From Geosiphon pyriformis (Eukaryota; Glomeromycota; Glomeromycetes; Archaeosporales; Geosiphonaceae): 64,000 bases of DNA. The notes below the pieces were generated by a model. The model saw only the letters and a program-made list of their open reading frames with translations, was not told the origin of the DNA and made no database searches. Shown piece after piece: positions 1 to 13,177 of this stretch. Position numbers and translations under genes: made by a program. The stretch's first letter is position 1, and each line of letters begins with the position of its first letter. The DNA is taken from the NCBI GenBank assembly GCA_016748015.1, contig JAAOMT010000085.1:1-64000 (forward strand), in the 5' to 3' direction.

Positions 1-1322
1 TAGCATTCTGACTGCTACCAATCCAAATTGTATCATTAACAAAAGTGCTGGCAGCAAAAAAGAAAGAAAGCCTAGTCTAAGATTTAGCATGACCACTCTT
101 GGAAACAAAATGAGAATTCAGCCTATATTTATACACACTTTCTTGACACTTGACTTTACACAACAGAGGATTATAAAATATGTACCACAGAAAAAGAGAA
201 AAAACTTTTCTTTAGTCCAAACTATCATACACATAATAATCATTTGTTAAACCAAAATCCATTATAATTCTGTTAATACAATCTCTATGAATATTACCAA
301 AGAAATAAATGAATTTGCTACACATCTTAATTCTGACCAAACTTTTCTCAAGATGTTTTCAGCTGACCAAATTGTATGCTTTCTGCATGTCTTGCAAAAC
401 CAGCCAAAGCATTCTCAATAACTGAGCCAATTACAAAAATGAGAAACTGAGTTGATATGCCCTTTAAAACTGAAAAATTGTCCCTACAAAGAACATCAAA
501 AGTGCTGTATGCCAAAGAAATTTTATCAGAGAAAATCTTAGAAAGAATCTTGCAAGCTGTCTCAATTAAAGCAATAGGATAAGTATTTATCAAAACACCC
601 TCCCAGTCATAAGGCTTAAGAATCATTGAAACCCAAGTTTTTTTTTAAGAGCTGAGTACAGATTCACAAGCTAAACAAGAGTTTAAAAGCACCAAAAGCA
701 GATTAAAAACTGATTTATCACAATGCTTCCATAGCTTATTCGAAATGTCTGAGAGACTAGCAGCTTTGCCATCAGGCAAATTAAAAACCATCCCATATAA
801 TTCATCAAACCCAATTAAACACATTACACCAAAAAAAGCACTATCAAAAATATACTCCAAAAGTTGGTATTGATGGCTCCAATTATTGGCAATATCATTG
901 ACCACCTGATGTCTTCTAGTCCAATCTTCTATGATTGTATCTACTTTAGATTTGACCAATTCAGGCTCCAAGACCAATTCATTGTTCACAACTAAATGAT
1001 CCAACACTACTTTATGAAAGAAACACTCTAGCATACTCCTGATGATATAACCCTTGTCCAATTCAAAATTTTCTATCCTCTTACAAATTGTCTATTTGAT
1101 GTGACATTTCTTAACATGCTTCAATTCTAATAATTTGGAAGAGCAATAAAATTTTTTCGCCTTAGCCAGCTCAAAATGAACAGCATCAAAACTGGAACTA
1201 GAAATAAAAAGAGATTTCACTTTCACTGTACCACCATTATCAAGTTTATCCCAAGTTTCTAACAATGAAGCAAAATTCTTACTAGAAACCAAACGAGAAG
1301 CCTTTACTAACTTGGACACCAA
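1..1322 (-). pseudogene. LINE copy A linker and reverse transcriptase N-terminal half, broken
   Basis: Three open stretches (1092-1322, 645-1061 and 348-626) and the sequence down to base 1 match the copy B reverse transcriptase. Recognisable blocks are NLPDGKAA and KLWKHCD (about 720-790), WEGVLINTYPIALIE (about 560-610), and the catalytic motif FVNDTIW at about 23-43, where the first Asp of the usual V-D-D is Asn. The motif A Asp (LQDM) is kept near 395. A roughly 20-base deletion between short CTTTGG/CTTGG repeats near 401-408 shifts the frame relative to copy B. Confidence 0.85.
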
Positions 1323-1399
1323 TAACTCAAGTTTATGAAATCTGAAAGACTTTTTGGTAAAAAAACTATCAAAATCCTTAAATCATTTCTTCCTGAAAG

Positions 1400-2300
1400 T
1401 ACTATTGGCTGAAAAAACCATATTTCTGTGAACAACAGTTCACATTGTATACAGATCCAAAAATGCTACAGCCTTAACAAACTCATCCAAGAACATAGTA
1501 GTATTAGCTGTCATGATGTCCTTAAACTCACACCATTTTGCAACATTGGCATTTTTGACATCAAACTTCTAATAATTCTTATTAGCTTGCTTTTGAAGTG
1601 AAAACAACCACATGTCCAAAAAACCACCAAGACCCACGGAAATAGCAATAGTTTTGTAATCAGTATCAAAATAGTCCATTACATCAGTTATATCACAGCT
1701 CACTATTAAATTGACCAAATTAGAAGAAATGAACAAGAAATCAATCATCCTGGTAACACCACAAAAATTGCACTATGTCAGCATCTTGGCTACTGAGTCC
1801 CCACCCAAAAAGTTGATCAAATCTAAATCAAGACACTTTTTATAACTGGCACATCTATGAGAACTATTTTCATTGAAATTGCCACTAAGAATGATAAAAA
1901 AAGACTTATTCACAGCTTTAGCAATAAGAGAGTTGATCTCACCAGCTTGGGAAAAATGAACTATAGAAGAAGCACTAGCATAGAGCCCCAAAATTGAAAC
2001 AAAAAGTTTGTTTTTGAAGAGCAACTTAATAGAGAAGAGCCAATCAGATATCTCAAAAACTTTACATACATGTCTTGTTAAAGAATTGTCCATGATTACA
2101 GCAACACCTGAATCCAAATAACCAGAGTCTATACCCAAAATAAATACACAAACACCACTAAATTTGTTAATAATCTATAGATAAACTTTTCCTTTCAGCT
2201 TTGTTTCCATAAAAATTGAAACCAGATTATTCATGTCCTTATGCCAACACACAATATTTTTTTGTTTAGTTAAATTGTTCATACCTCTAACATTGCATGT
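1400..2300 (-). pseudogene. LINE copy A APE endonuclease domain, broken
   Basis: Apurinic/apyrimidinic endonuclease-like domain that would nick target DNA for target-primed reverse transcription. Motifs visible in translation are CNVRGMN near 2285, METKLKG near 2215 (catalytic Glu kept), SGYLDSGVAVIMD near 2120, and LSGNFNEN near 1870, where the usual GDFN Asp is Asn. An in-frame TAG at 2175-2177 replaces the Trp codon that copy B keeps at about 54753. The stretch 1773-2138 is open for 121 residues. Further stops and frameshifts follow toward 1400. Confidence 0.8.
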
Positions 2301-2323
2301 GGCAATTTTTTAAACTAGACTGG

Positions 2324-4214
2324 TTATTGAGAAGAAAGATTAGAAAATGCTTCACCAGCCAAAATCAAACTATTAAATCTTGTTGTCAGACTCAAAACCA
2401 AAGCAGAGAGCCCTTCTAACATGGTTTTTAGTCTTTTTATCTCAAAAGAGGCAAAAGAGTCCAATTTCACAGCAGTTCCACTACCAGTGGTCCCATCTGA
2501 ACTCTCTTCTATTACTATATTACCCACTTGATCCTGTGATGAGAAGATTACCAGCAGCTAATATTTAAGGCTAGGCTGGGGAACTGCCAGTACAAGTGAA
2601 TCCAACCTTTTAGCCAACTTACTAATTTGCTTCATGAAACTGGTAAGACTGCTTTCCAAAATAGCAAACCTTTTTTTAATATCAACTATAACAGGCAGAA
2701 TGGGCTTCATCTCTAAAGAAGAGTCAGAATTGACCAAACTACTATGCATAGAAAGAGGAAGAAACAAAGATTTACCAGCAATCTTTGCCCAAAACACTCT
2801 ATCAAAAGTGACAGAACAAGCAACAGGAGCTGAACATTTGATATAGATAGTAGCCAGTCTGCTTTTATCCAAGTCTAAGAGTGTTCTACAAAAAGATTTT
2901 CCAAAGAAAAGATTCTTATCCACAGAACAGCCCAATGATGTATGACCCACTTTCTTATACTTAGCATATTTAAAAAAACCTAAATGAGATCAACACAAAT
3001 TCATACTCCTCAAAATTAGAGTAGTTTTCATGATGGCATCCAAAAATTTGGCTGTTTCAAAACAAACAACAGTACATTTGGCCCAAACATACATAATTGG
3101 ATGACAATTAATTACACATGTTTTTCTACCCACAGAACTAATAAAGTCTCAGACATTATAAGCATTTGTTCTCATAAGCAGAATATAAAACAGTGCTCTA
3201 TAATGATTTTTTACATCTCATGATTTTTTATCTTAATCAGCCCTGGCTATATGCACAGCATCCTTCCCAATTAAGATAGACCAACAAGTTGCGACCAAAT
3301 CAGCCTGCTCAATCTTACCAAATTTGACTACAGCTTTTTGCCACAAACCCACCAATTGCATTTTGATTAACACCACTGTATCAAATTCAGATAGTGCAGT
3401 GTGCATAGTCTTAACTGAAGTTTCAATAGGGATTTTTTTTTACTATCACAGCCTAATCTAAGCACCCAGATAATTTTTTGAGATCAGTATTCACCAAGAT
3501 CTTTGCTTCTTCAGCTTTTTTAGAAGCCTGCACCAAACTTAATTCAGAAGTGAATGTTGCTCTGATAATCCCAGCAAATTTTGAGGAGGTAGAGGCCTCC
3601 TCAAAATCATTGATTTTTGAAAATAACTTTCTAACTATTACAAGCTTTTTTTGAGCAGATTTCCCAACAACATTGTCCAAACTGATGTCTAAAGCAAAAG
3701 ATTTTTTAACAGAAACATTGACCAAGTTCTTCAAAAGAGAAAGGAGAACTACAGATTTGTCTGACAATATGTTATCAATATTATTACCCAAGAAGTTAAT
3801 TTTCCTCAGTAGTTTTTTCAGCATTCTTTTGGTAAGAATTTTTGAACTTTTAGACATTTGTTCCAAGTCTTCTTTAGCAAAAGCTCTACTATTTCCATAA
3901 TCAAAGCTGGTTTCTTCAATCAAACATTTCTCCTCTATGTCTACACTATTAAACTTAATGGTATTACCAGTCTTAGAACCCCAAGAATAACCATTTGACA
4001 CCTTAGCAGCAGTAAATTTTTTATTACCAATATTATTTTCTAAAACACCACTTCTCTTCTTTTTTCTAAACTCAGCAGACTTAACATTAATATTAGAACT
4101 AGACTCTATAATAAACTTGTTTAAAACAGCAATACTAAGACCAATGATAGCCTCATAATCAAGCAAAAACAGTTTGGATTTATTATACTGAATAATGAAA
4201 AAAACTTTTTTCAA
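2324..4214 (-). pseudogene. LINE copy A ORF1 (gag-like RNA-binding protein), broken
   Basis: The longest open stretch is 3453-4214, 253 residues rich in Lys and Ser. It is homologous to 52746-53400 in copy B: both share a leader peptide IQYNKxKLF, then GLSIAV, and a KETSFDYG-like segment. The frame begins at a TTG in both copies and no ATG is visible, so the original start is unclear. Further on, 2558-2950 and 2324-2527 continue the protein after stops. A CCHC zinc-knuckle relic lies near 2905-2960, where the two cysteines of the first pair are now Tyr (FKYAKY), followed by GHTSLGC. The C-terminal part (around 2324-2700) has a coiled-coil-like Leu/Ser pattern. Confidence 0.8.
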
Positions 4215-4260
4215 AAAATATTTTGGCTTTTTTGGGAATTAGGGATGAATGAAAAAAAGA

Positions 4261-5640
4261 AGTTTTTTTTTTAAACTTTATAAAAAAACTTTATTTTTTT
4301 GAAAATAATTGATAAAAAAAAATTTTTTTTTATAATAATATTAGCAATCAAAAAACTTTTAAATTATAAATTTTGTAACTAAAAAATAAATTATGTTTAA
4401 TTATAAAATTGACCAATTATATTGTTATGATTCAATCTTTTTATTTTTAGTTATAATAGTTATTTTAATTATATTTGATTAGATATTAGTTATTAGTTAT
4501 TAATTTTACATATATTAATCACTTTATTTTTAGAATTGATATTAATGTGTTTATTAACTTAATTAATAACTTGAATATTAACTTAATTATTAATCTAACC
4601 AAATTATTAATTTAATTATTAACTTGGTTAACTGTTTTATTTTAAAAATATATAAATAAAACTTTTTAAGCTATAAAAAAAAACATTTATTAATTTTTTT
4701 TTAAGATAAAAAGATTATAAAATTTATTTTTATTTGTACTTGTGTTAGCTTTTTTAAAATAATATTAATATATACAATTATTAAAAAAAATTAATATTTG
4801 TTATTAAATTTTAAAAATGTTAATTAAAACATAAAATTATAATAAGATATATTATCTTTTATTAATTATATAAACTATTTTTTTATTTTTTTTAAAAAGA
4901 TTAACAATTAAAATTTATGAAATATTAAATTTTATACATATTTAATTTATTTTTTAATTATTTTATTATCATATAATAATTATTTTTTTTGTTATTTATT
5001 AACATATTACTCCAATTTATAACAATATTATTAAATTTATAAATTATATAACCAAAAAAAAAGATTAATTAATTTGGCTTTAATTTTGTTTTTTTTTTTT
5101 ACTAAAATTGACCAATAATTAAAAACAAATTGAATAAAAGCTAAAATTTTTGAAATAAACAATTATATATTATTATAAACCAATAAATTTTAATATTATT
5201 TTTATTAAATACTTTAAGAACATTTTTAATGTTACTAAAAAATAGGTTAAATAAAATATTAAAAAGTGTAATAACAGAGTTAAAAACCAAATTAAGAATT
5301 ATAACAAATTTTTTAATTTTTTAATGTAAAAAAAAAATCAAATCAAAAAACTCAATTTTAATAACAGCATACAAATTTTTACAAAATAATTTAATATTAT
5401 TTTGAATATTTAAACAATTATTTACTAATTCTAATTCTAATTCTAATTTGTGTGTAAATGAATCAATAAAAAAAATTCTAATATTAACACAAAAAAACAA
5501 AGTGTTTTAACTTCTTTAAACCAGCTATATTTTGATTATATAGTATAGCCGATTCATAAAATTATTTTGTTAAACCAATCCTCTTAATAAATGAGCTATC
5601 AAATGTCAGCCGGTTTATTGAGTAACTAAGGTATATCGAT
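4261..5640. repeat. extreme AT-rich tract, candidate dispersed repeat
   Basis: About 1.4 kb made almost wholly of A and T in irregular order, so it is not a simple microsatellite. It abuts the 5' end of LINE copy A. The part from about 4640 to 5005 resembles 42830-43190 on the same strand: the 19-mer ttttttttgttatttatta occurs at 4983 and at 43160, and the surrounding bases can be aligned loosely. No coding potential was seen. Confidence 0.55.
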
Positions 5641-5671
5641 TTTTTAATTCAAACATAATATTTGCTAATTT

Positions 5672-7476
5672 TTAGTCTTTGGTAATTTTTTGCCATAAAG
5701 CAATCAAAGCACTCCAAATACCAATAGCAGATCCAATAGTCGAACAAGTAACAATAAAAACCACCCAAACCTTCTCCCAAAGTCCATTCAATTGATTCCA
5801 GCTATAAAGTTTGATCCAAATTGCAATTGGAACCACGAATAATAATCCAGTACATATGGCACCCAACAATGTCATTACATCCGAAAAATATGGTGCGGTA
5901 ATGGCTATACAGACAGCAGCCATCATTAGAGATGTTCGTAATATAGTACGTGCGATAAATTCTCGATTTTCCCCAAGTTTTAACGCATTAATCCCAGTAT
6001 ATTCCTCTATATCCAACGATAACGATGTGAGAAGGATAGGAATTGTGAGAAGGACATGTATCGTGATTAGAAAAATCGAGATGTCAACAGCCAATCCGGG
6101 TGGAAGATTAAGATAGGTTGGAGAAGTTGTGGAGTATCCGTAGGTAAGGTAAGCAGGTATACCAATCAAAAAGTACATGAAGGTTATGAAGAGAATAGCG
6201 AGATAGTTGACTAGGGGCCAGCTTGATGGCGTTCTCATTCTATCAAAATTCAAAGTTGCTTACTAACATATAAAAAAGGGTTTAAAAAGATCAAAAGCAA
6301 AAATTTTAATTAAAACATATGTCATACCCTGCTTCTACATTAGGAAATATCACGTTTCCACTATAGCTATAGCTAAAAGTTCCCATAGTTAAAGGAATAT
6401 TTTGAATATTGATAATATCATGACCACTGTTTGAGTGGTTGGAGTAATCAGCTATGGACATGTAGGAAACCACAACGACTACAATGAAGGTGGTTAATAC
6501 TCCAAATAGACTAGAAAATATTAAAAAGATATTAGTTTCCTGACAATTATTTTTAAGATGTAAAGTCAGAATCACGCTGCAAATATTCAATTAGAAAATA
6601 GTGTCTTACCTCAACCAAGCTGCCTCTTTCATTGTCTTCAATAAAACAAAAGGTATTGTCATCACCCCAGCACATATGTAAACCCAATTTTTCATACCTA
6701 AATTTAACCCTAAATTTCCAAATAAAACTTGCAAATTGTCCCCCGATAGTACAAGATAAAGCACCGGGCTCCCGAATATTGCGGAATAGTAAAAGAAGCT
6801 AACAGCGACCAGGCCAAATGTTCCAAATGCATCATAAGCTATTTGTGAAATTGTATGTTTGCGCGTTGTACTTTGGGCAAAAAATATTACATCGATCAGT
6901 CAATGGGAAGGTTGTAAAAATTTTAGAATGCTTTAGAGAAAGGGGATTTCTTTATATACCCATCATAATACAAAGCCTCAATTAATTTATTATTCGAATA
7001 AACACAACCCAACGCCACCAGGATCAAGAAAAGCAGAGATAACCAACCCCCTTGTTGGATCGCATACGCAATACCCAATGTGCCAGAACCAGCTATGACA
7101 CATCTATAAAAGTGAAAAATTTATCATCGAACATTAAAAATTTTGAATGCTCAAAGTATTTGATGAGGAAATATTGTTGGTAAACTTTGAATTCGCAAAC
7201 CAACTGGATCACACAAATCTAGACAAATCCAATTTAATGAGTTACACTATGTGAACGAAAGCAGTCCAATTTGATCCTTTTTCTTCTTGATTCCCGACTA
7301 AAGGGTCAATGGCTTGATGAATATCTTCAGCGACTTTGGAAATTCGTGTTAGAAGAAATATTACAAGAGAAAAATAACGAAAGGATAATTTCGACCTTAC
7401 TAGGGGACACCGTGCCATAATTTGTCCAGTCCCCAGGTTTTTGAGTGGTTGATTCTGTATTTTTGCCTAAAGACAT
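5672..7476 (-). CDS. amino acid/auxin permease-family (Aa_trans) transporter, six exons
   Basis: Multi-pass membrane carrier that probably moves neutral amino acids across the plasma or vacuolar membrane. I read exons at 7401-7476, 7246-7333, 6960-7103, 6610-6870, 6329-6510 and 5672-6258, giving 445 residues. Family marks are a hydrophilic N-terminus, VIAGSGTLGIAYAIQQGGW as the first membrane segment with its Gly-rich turn, an IAYDAFG segment, the long hydrophobic stretch VLTTFIVVVVVSYMS, and YLTYGY near the end. The first four introns are GT..AG with matching phase. For intron 4 (6511-6609) an alternative acceptor in the same phase would add about 20 residues. The last junction (6259-6328) does not resolve to a GT donor: the frame needs exon 5 to end one G before the available GT. 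This could be a 1-base indel, an assembly error or a recently broken gene. The gene is divergent from the aquaporin at 8535. Confidence 0.85.
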
Positions 7477-8534
7477 TGTTTACAAGATCTTATCCAAGCT
7501 AGATATTGATTCAAAGGATTTTAAGGAACTAAAATGATGATAATGATGATGATGATGGGCAGATTAAAATTATTGTTTTGTTACAGATAACAGTTGTCTC
7601 ACCTGCTAAAATTGGATAAAGTTGCAGGTGATAGCCAAAAATAATAATATATCAGGCGAAACGAAAAATGAATGCAATTATTGAATATGATGGGAGTTGA
7701 ATAAATTTTCAAGAATACCGATTTAGTCTTTAAGAAATTGTGAGAAAACATTGTAAAATTTTATTATTTTTTAACAGTTAATTGTTCAGCGTCAAAAATT
7801 CTGAACTCGTAAATTAAAATATTGAATTTTTGCCAAAGTCTTTTCGATAGCAATTAAGATTTTTATGAATAAATAATCGTGAATAAAATTCTTTTGATAT
7901 TTAAAAGAATAATTTTGTGAATTCATAATTTACTCAATTATCTAGAGTGGCAGGTATATATGGTGTATGTAAAATAATGTTAAAATTGAGAACCTGAAAG
8001 TAATATGGAGCTTTATAAATTCTAGTTAAAAGATAATAAAAAAACAAAAATCTAACAGGAATTTCTTGAATTCCTCAAATACTTTTAAGACTGCTTAAAA
8101 TATTTATATATTTCAAAAAATGAGGTAATCTTTTCGCCCTGTTTTTAAATTGGTGAGAAAATTTTATTTTCATAAATCTTTTCAAAGTGATATAAAGGAA
8201 CATATAATTTTTAACTAAAGAGTTGAAAAGATGAATGATTTGTTCGTCACTATTATGGAGGAAGATTTATCCGATTAGATCCATTGTGAAATTGGTTAGA
8301 TACAAAATCCAATAAAGGAAGCCTGAAATTTGTAGTTTTTGATTTGTCCAAGCCGATCAATAATATGGCGGAAAAACAAACAAAAAATTATTAATTCTTG
8401 TAAATTCTAAGCTAATAATGGATATTTCAAGAGTGAATGAAATTTTCCGTAATAAAGATCCATATTTTGATAAAATCGCTCTAAGTTATTAGAATTCTGA
8501 ATTCTTTTGACAAAATTTTTTTCGTAATTACATC
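7477..8534. promoter_or_regulatory. divergent intergenic region between transporter and aquaporin
   Basis: About 1.06 kb separates two start codons facing away from each other, so it should hold both promoters. It is AT-rich, with a short ATG/ATC trinucleotide run near 7535-7558. No clear TATA box or operator could be singled out against this base composition. Confidence 0.5.
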
Positions 8535-9826
8535 ATGTCTGAAAAAGATTCTCACCAAATTACAACTCATTCTGCTCACAATTTTATAGACATTTGTAAT
8601 TGTCGCAACACTCCTTTTTGTCGTGTTTCAAAATGCATAGAGTGTTCATATCTCCAAATAATTAAAAAACAGCCCGAACCAAACTTTACCTACCACTTAG
8701 ATATGAAGTCAATGATGAATTTTGATGAATTAAAGCTGATTAGCTTATGGCGAGAAGCATTTGCAGATGGATTAGGAACTTTTTTCTTGATGTTTTTCAT
8801 TGGAGCTCTTGAGAAGTTTATAACACCTACAACGTGAGTTTTTAGCTTTTGATAATGAGATTGCAATTTTTAATCTTTTTACATTATGTCTACACATGCA
8901 GCTGGGGCTGGATTCCTTAATGAATATTTCTTAACTATATAGGTTTCCAATACCGGTAACCATAATCGCTTTAATTCCTATAATTACCATTTTAATTATT
9001 ATCGTTGGTCCAATTTCTGGTGAGTCATTTGTAAAAATTCGAATTTTTTTATTTCTCCTTAAGTATCGAAGCATCTCAAAAATTTACTCTTTTCATAAAC
9101 ATTAATTTATCCTAGGTGCTTTCTTGAATCCATTTGTAACCCTTACAGCGATCTCTCTTCGAGTTTGCTCAATCCCGCGTGGTATTCTATATGTAGCCTT
9201 CCAATTGTGCGGTGGAACGATTGGGGCATTTCTAATTAGTCTATTGATAGATGAAGCTAAAACATCACCAAAATCTTTACCGATAGGCCTCTGTCACTTT
9301 GATAAAAAATTAATCGATATTTCATTAGTATTAATTGGAGAAATGATTTTTAGTTTAGGATTAGCGTTTGGGATATTTGCTCTCGCTCTGAATCCCAATC
9401 GGAAGATTGCACTTAAATTGGAAAAAACCGGCTTTGTTATTTCCATAATCATTGGAATACTGGTTTGGACTAGTATGGGATTGAATGCTGGATGGCCTGG
9501 GTAATTGGATGTTTATTCTTTGAATCGTTTTGAATAATCTTGATAATGCTAATTTGGCATCCTTTAAATATTAAGGGCAACCATGAATCCGGCAAAGTGT
9601 TTTGCATTCGCTTTAATAAATAAAGACTTTTCGGGTACGTAAAATAGCTTACGAATCTTTTTTGATTATATTTCCTTTTCTCTACAATCTTTAATTTTAA
9701 TTTACATTTTACAAATGAAATTTAGATCATTGGGTATATTGGCTAGGTCCATTACTTGCCACAGTAACTTATTCTTTCTTATATTCTATTATGTTTCCAA
9801 AAGAAAAGGAATCGTTACTTCTATAA
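8535..9826 (+). CDS. unorthodox aquaporin (MIP family), five exons
   Basis: Membrane channel of the major intrinsic protein family, moving water and perhaps small solutes. Exons are 8535-8833, 8943-9019, 9116-9500, 9576-9634 and 9726-9826 (306 residues). All introns are GT..AG and the phases agree. After a 65-residue N-terminal tail come the helix LGTFFLMFFIGALEKF, the first half-helix GAFLNPFVTL (residues 126-135), a middle region with YVAFQLCGGTIGAF, and the second half-helix ATMNPAKCFAF (255-265), ending with DHWVYWLGPLL. The first NPA box is Asn-Pro-Phe. The second NPA is intact, but the Arg that normally follows it in the ar/R selectivity filter is Lys261. The N-terminal tail has five Cys between residues 21 and 37. 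These changes are typical of unorthodox fungal aquaporins and leave the substrate open. Confidence 0.92.
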
Positions 9827-12705
9827 TGGTAAAACCTTTATTCATTCCAACTTTAAAATAATTTGTTCAAGTTTTTTAAAATTGATTTTTTGATTAAAAT
9901 TATGTTAAAACAATTCAAAAGAGAGAATTTAATTTTTTAATTACAAATAAATTTTAATTTGAAAAAAAACTTTAAACATTTGAAATGAATTTTAATATCC
10001 TATGCATCTGATTTACATATTCTATTATCATCATTTTTTTTCTAGCTTCTTAATTATTTAATTTGCTTATTTCTTTCAAATATCCCCATTTTCCTTTTGG
10101 CGTGAGATCAAATAAAGATAATCTGGCATGTGATAAATGTTTATTAACATTTTTTTTCAAATATTTATCTCGGCTTAGTTTTATAAATGAAAAGGAGCTT
10201 ATCATTTAAGGTTCGTTTGAATTATCAACAAATTAGGTAATGGATTTTTGTTTCTGACAAATAAAAATGCACATTTGAATCTTTTGCCAAAAAGTTTTTA
10301 TTTGTGAAACATGAAATTCGATTGTAGTATCTTTTCCACAAAAAGCTAATCGAATTAGGAAAATATATATATTATCTGAAAGTTCAAGATTTTCACTAAA
10401 AAGCCTTTTTAGTTCGAGATATAACTAGGAAAAATATGGAAAAGACTTGTTATAGATAGAAAACAAATTTATTTTTTTTGGTTAATAGTCTTTCACCAAT
10501 TAAAGTATTATTAAAACAACACACCAAAAATAGTTTTAGTGTAATTAGTATTACTGGAAAAAAATTTCAAAGTCTTTAATAACAATAATATCTGTTTTAA
10601 TTTAAATAATAATAGTAAAAATGTATTTATTAAAATAAATCAAAATTAACAACCAGTTATATTGTTAAAATTCAATTATAAAAGAAAAATAAGTTATTTT
10701 TTAATATTTAATTTTATTTAATTAAATTATAATATTACATAATTTTAAAAAATTCATAAAAAATCTTTTTTTATTACAGAAATATAAGAATATTTATTTC
10801 AATAAGCAATAAATTTTTTGAAAATCTTTTAGAAATTTAAATTCAGACAATTAAACTTGAAAGTAAAAAAAAAAAACTTACTATTATTTTTTTATAATCC
10901 TTTCAAGTATACTAATATAATATAATATAATTCAAAATTTAAATTATCAAAAATTTGAATTATTTAATAAAAGGTAAAAATTTAATTGTATAGATTATAA
11001 ATTTGTGATCATAAAATCTATTATCACTAATTAGCCTAAAGCAAAAGTTAATTCCATTGATATTAGTGAAACCTTTAATGCATAAACTGATACACAATCA
11101 ATTAAAAGCTGCATGGTATCAAATTTTTATATGCATGTTTCACTTTTAAGACCGAAAATTTTTTTTGTTAAAAAAAAAAAAAAAAACTGACAACTTGTTT
11201 TCCATATTTGAAAGATTAAAGCATAAAGGCGTTAATATATATTTTTAAAATGATTGAATTTTAGAATAAGAACTTTAATTTTTTTTTATTTTTTATTTTT
11301 ATTTTTTTGAAAAAAGTATCGCCAAATCTTTGAAACCATTTCAATAATATAAGAAATATGGTTTCATGCGGTGCAAAAAAAAATTTTAAAAATATAATTT
11401 ATTGATTTTCTTTTTCGCTTAGATTGGATAAATGCAAAGCTTTATTAGGATGATGAATAGATTTTCGAATTTTTAAAAAAAGAAATAAAAAATTTATGTA
11501 TATATATGCATAGTATTTAAAGAAAAACTTTAAATAAAATAAAAGATTTTCTCTAGATAATCTTAAGTGAAAAAGGTATTAAAAATATAACTGTTTAATT
11601 TTGAATGAATTCTTATTACACAGAATTTTGCCTCGAAAATGTATATCCCTACATGTGGGAGTGCAATACTTTTTTGAGTTTCTTTATAGATTATAAAGAG
11701 TTCGAAATTTTTTTTTTTTTGTTTTTCTATGTTGGAGATTTAGTTTAGATTTTTTTTTTTTTGTCAAGTCAATAAATTTTGAAATCAAATGCAGGAATCG
11801 ATTTCTTGTGAAAAAAAAAAAAGTGGTAGAAAGATATTTTGAAAAATTTTACTTGAATTAGTTATAAAACAGTTTTTTCAGGCAAAAGATTTTGATTTCC
11901 GGTTACTTAATACATTAATATATGACAAAATAAATAGACGATTACTAATTTCTGTTTAATAGTTTTTGGGTTAAAAAAAAAGTAAAGAGTTATCAAATAT
12001 TTTTAACATTTAAATAGTTCAATAGAACTTATTTTGGTAAATTATCTAGTTTAGTAAAAAAAATAAAGTTTTCTCTAGATTAAGGAACAAAGGATGAAAG
12101 ATTCTTTATTATTCTCAATAATAAACTTTATATTACTAGAGTTTTCTAAATTTTAATGTATCTTAACAATTAATATCTTTCAAGTTACTCATAAGATTGC
12201 AAGTAGTGATTTTTAGAGACATTTATTTTTTTTTATACGTGAATAAGAAAATTGATTAAAATCATTATTTTGTATTAAGAACGTACTAATTTTTTTAATA
12301 ATTTACATTATAACATTAATATTCGGATGGAAAATGACGCAATGCAATAAATTGGATCGCACATTTTTATTCCTTAAATTGATCGAAACGCAGAAACAAG
12401 AAAAACTTGATTTTTCTAATGATTTCTTTTACACAAAGTATAAAGAATATTTGTATAAGGATAATGCATTTATTTTTTGTAATTTTTTCGAAATTGTGGT
12501 TAAAAATTTTAATTTGAAAATAAGGTTAAAGGTTTTATTGTATATAATCTGCATTCAGAATTTGAATCAAACCTCAGTTTGCATTATTGTAAATCCTTTC
12601 TTTTTCCTTTCTTTTTCCTTTCGTTTCGTTTCGTTTCGTTTCGTTTCGTTTCCTTCCCAAAAAGCTTTTAATTTCTTAAAATGAAAATTTAAAAAAGTAA
12701 ACAAA

Positions 12706-12743
<38 letters not shown>

Positions 12744-13131
12744 AGAAGAAAATCAAATTTGATTATTTAAATCAAAAATCTTTTCAAATGGATCATATCA
12801 TGAATTTTTCTGTATTTTGTCAATGAATTCTTCATGCAGAGAAGAAAAAAATCTGTACTATTGCAAATTTTGTATTGATTAAAAGAAAATCTGTGTCAAT
12901 ATATGGTAATCTTTCTATTATTAGATTTACGCCATATTTGAATGTAACTCTAAGGACATTTACTTGTTTTAACTTGAATGATATCTAATTAAGAATTATG
13001 TTACACGCGCAATTTGTACTTTATACTTTTTAAGGTTGAAAGCTGGATCATAAATCTTTGAACTAATTGAATTAATTTCGAAACAATGACCACCTTTAAA
13101 CCGTTTATATTATTTTTATGAAAAATGGTGG

Positions 13132-13177
<46 letters not shown>

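Larger units (their letters stand above)
1..4260 (-). mobile_element. LINE copy A, APE-type non-LTR retrotransposon, decayed and cut by window start
   Basis: Minus-strand non-LTR element, read from about 4260 down to base 1, where it leaves the window inside the reverse transcriptase active-site motif. In order it carries ORF1 (4214 to about 2320), an APE-like endonuclease (about 2300 to 1400), a linker, and the first part of the reverse transcriptase. It is homologous along its length to copy B at 52677-60412, including about 40 bases of 5' leader (around 4210-4250 against 52690-52745). Frameshifts and stops break it into short open stretches, so it is not coding today. The missing 3' part (RNase H, C-terminal domain, tail) should lie just outside the window. 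The family is clear; a finer clade (I, Tad or R1-like) is not something I can settle by eye. Confidence 0.9.

Noticed and set aside
12334-12684. 116-codon plus-strand frame
   Set aside because: Its second half is translated (TTTCG)n microsatellite, and nothing in the first half looks conserved.
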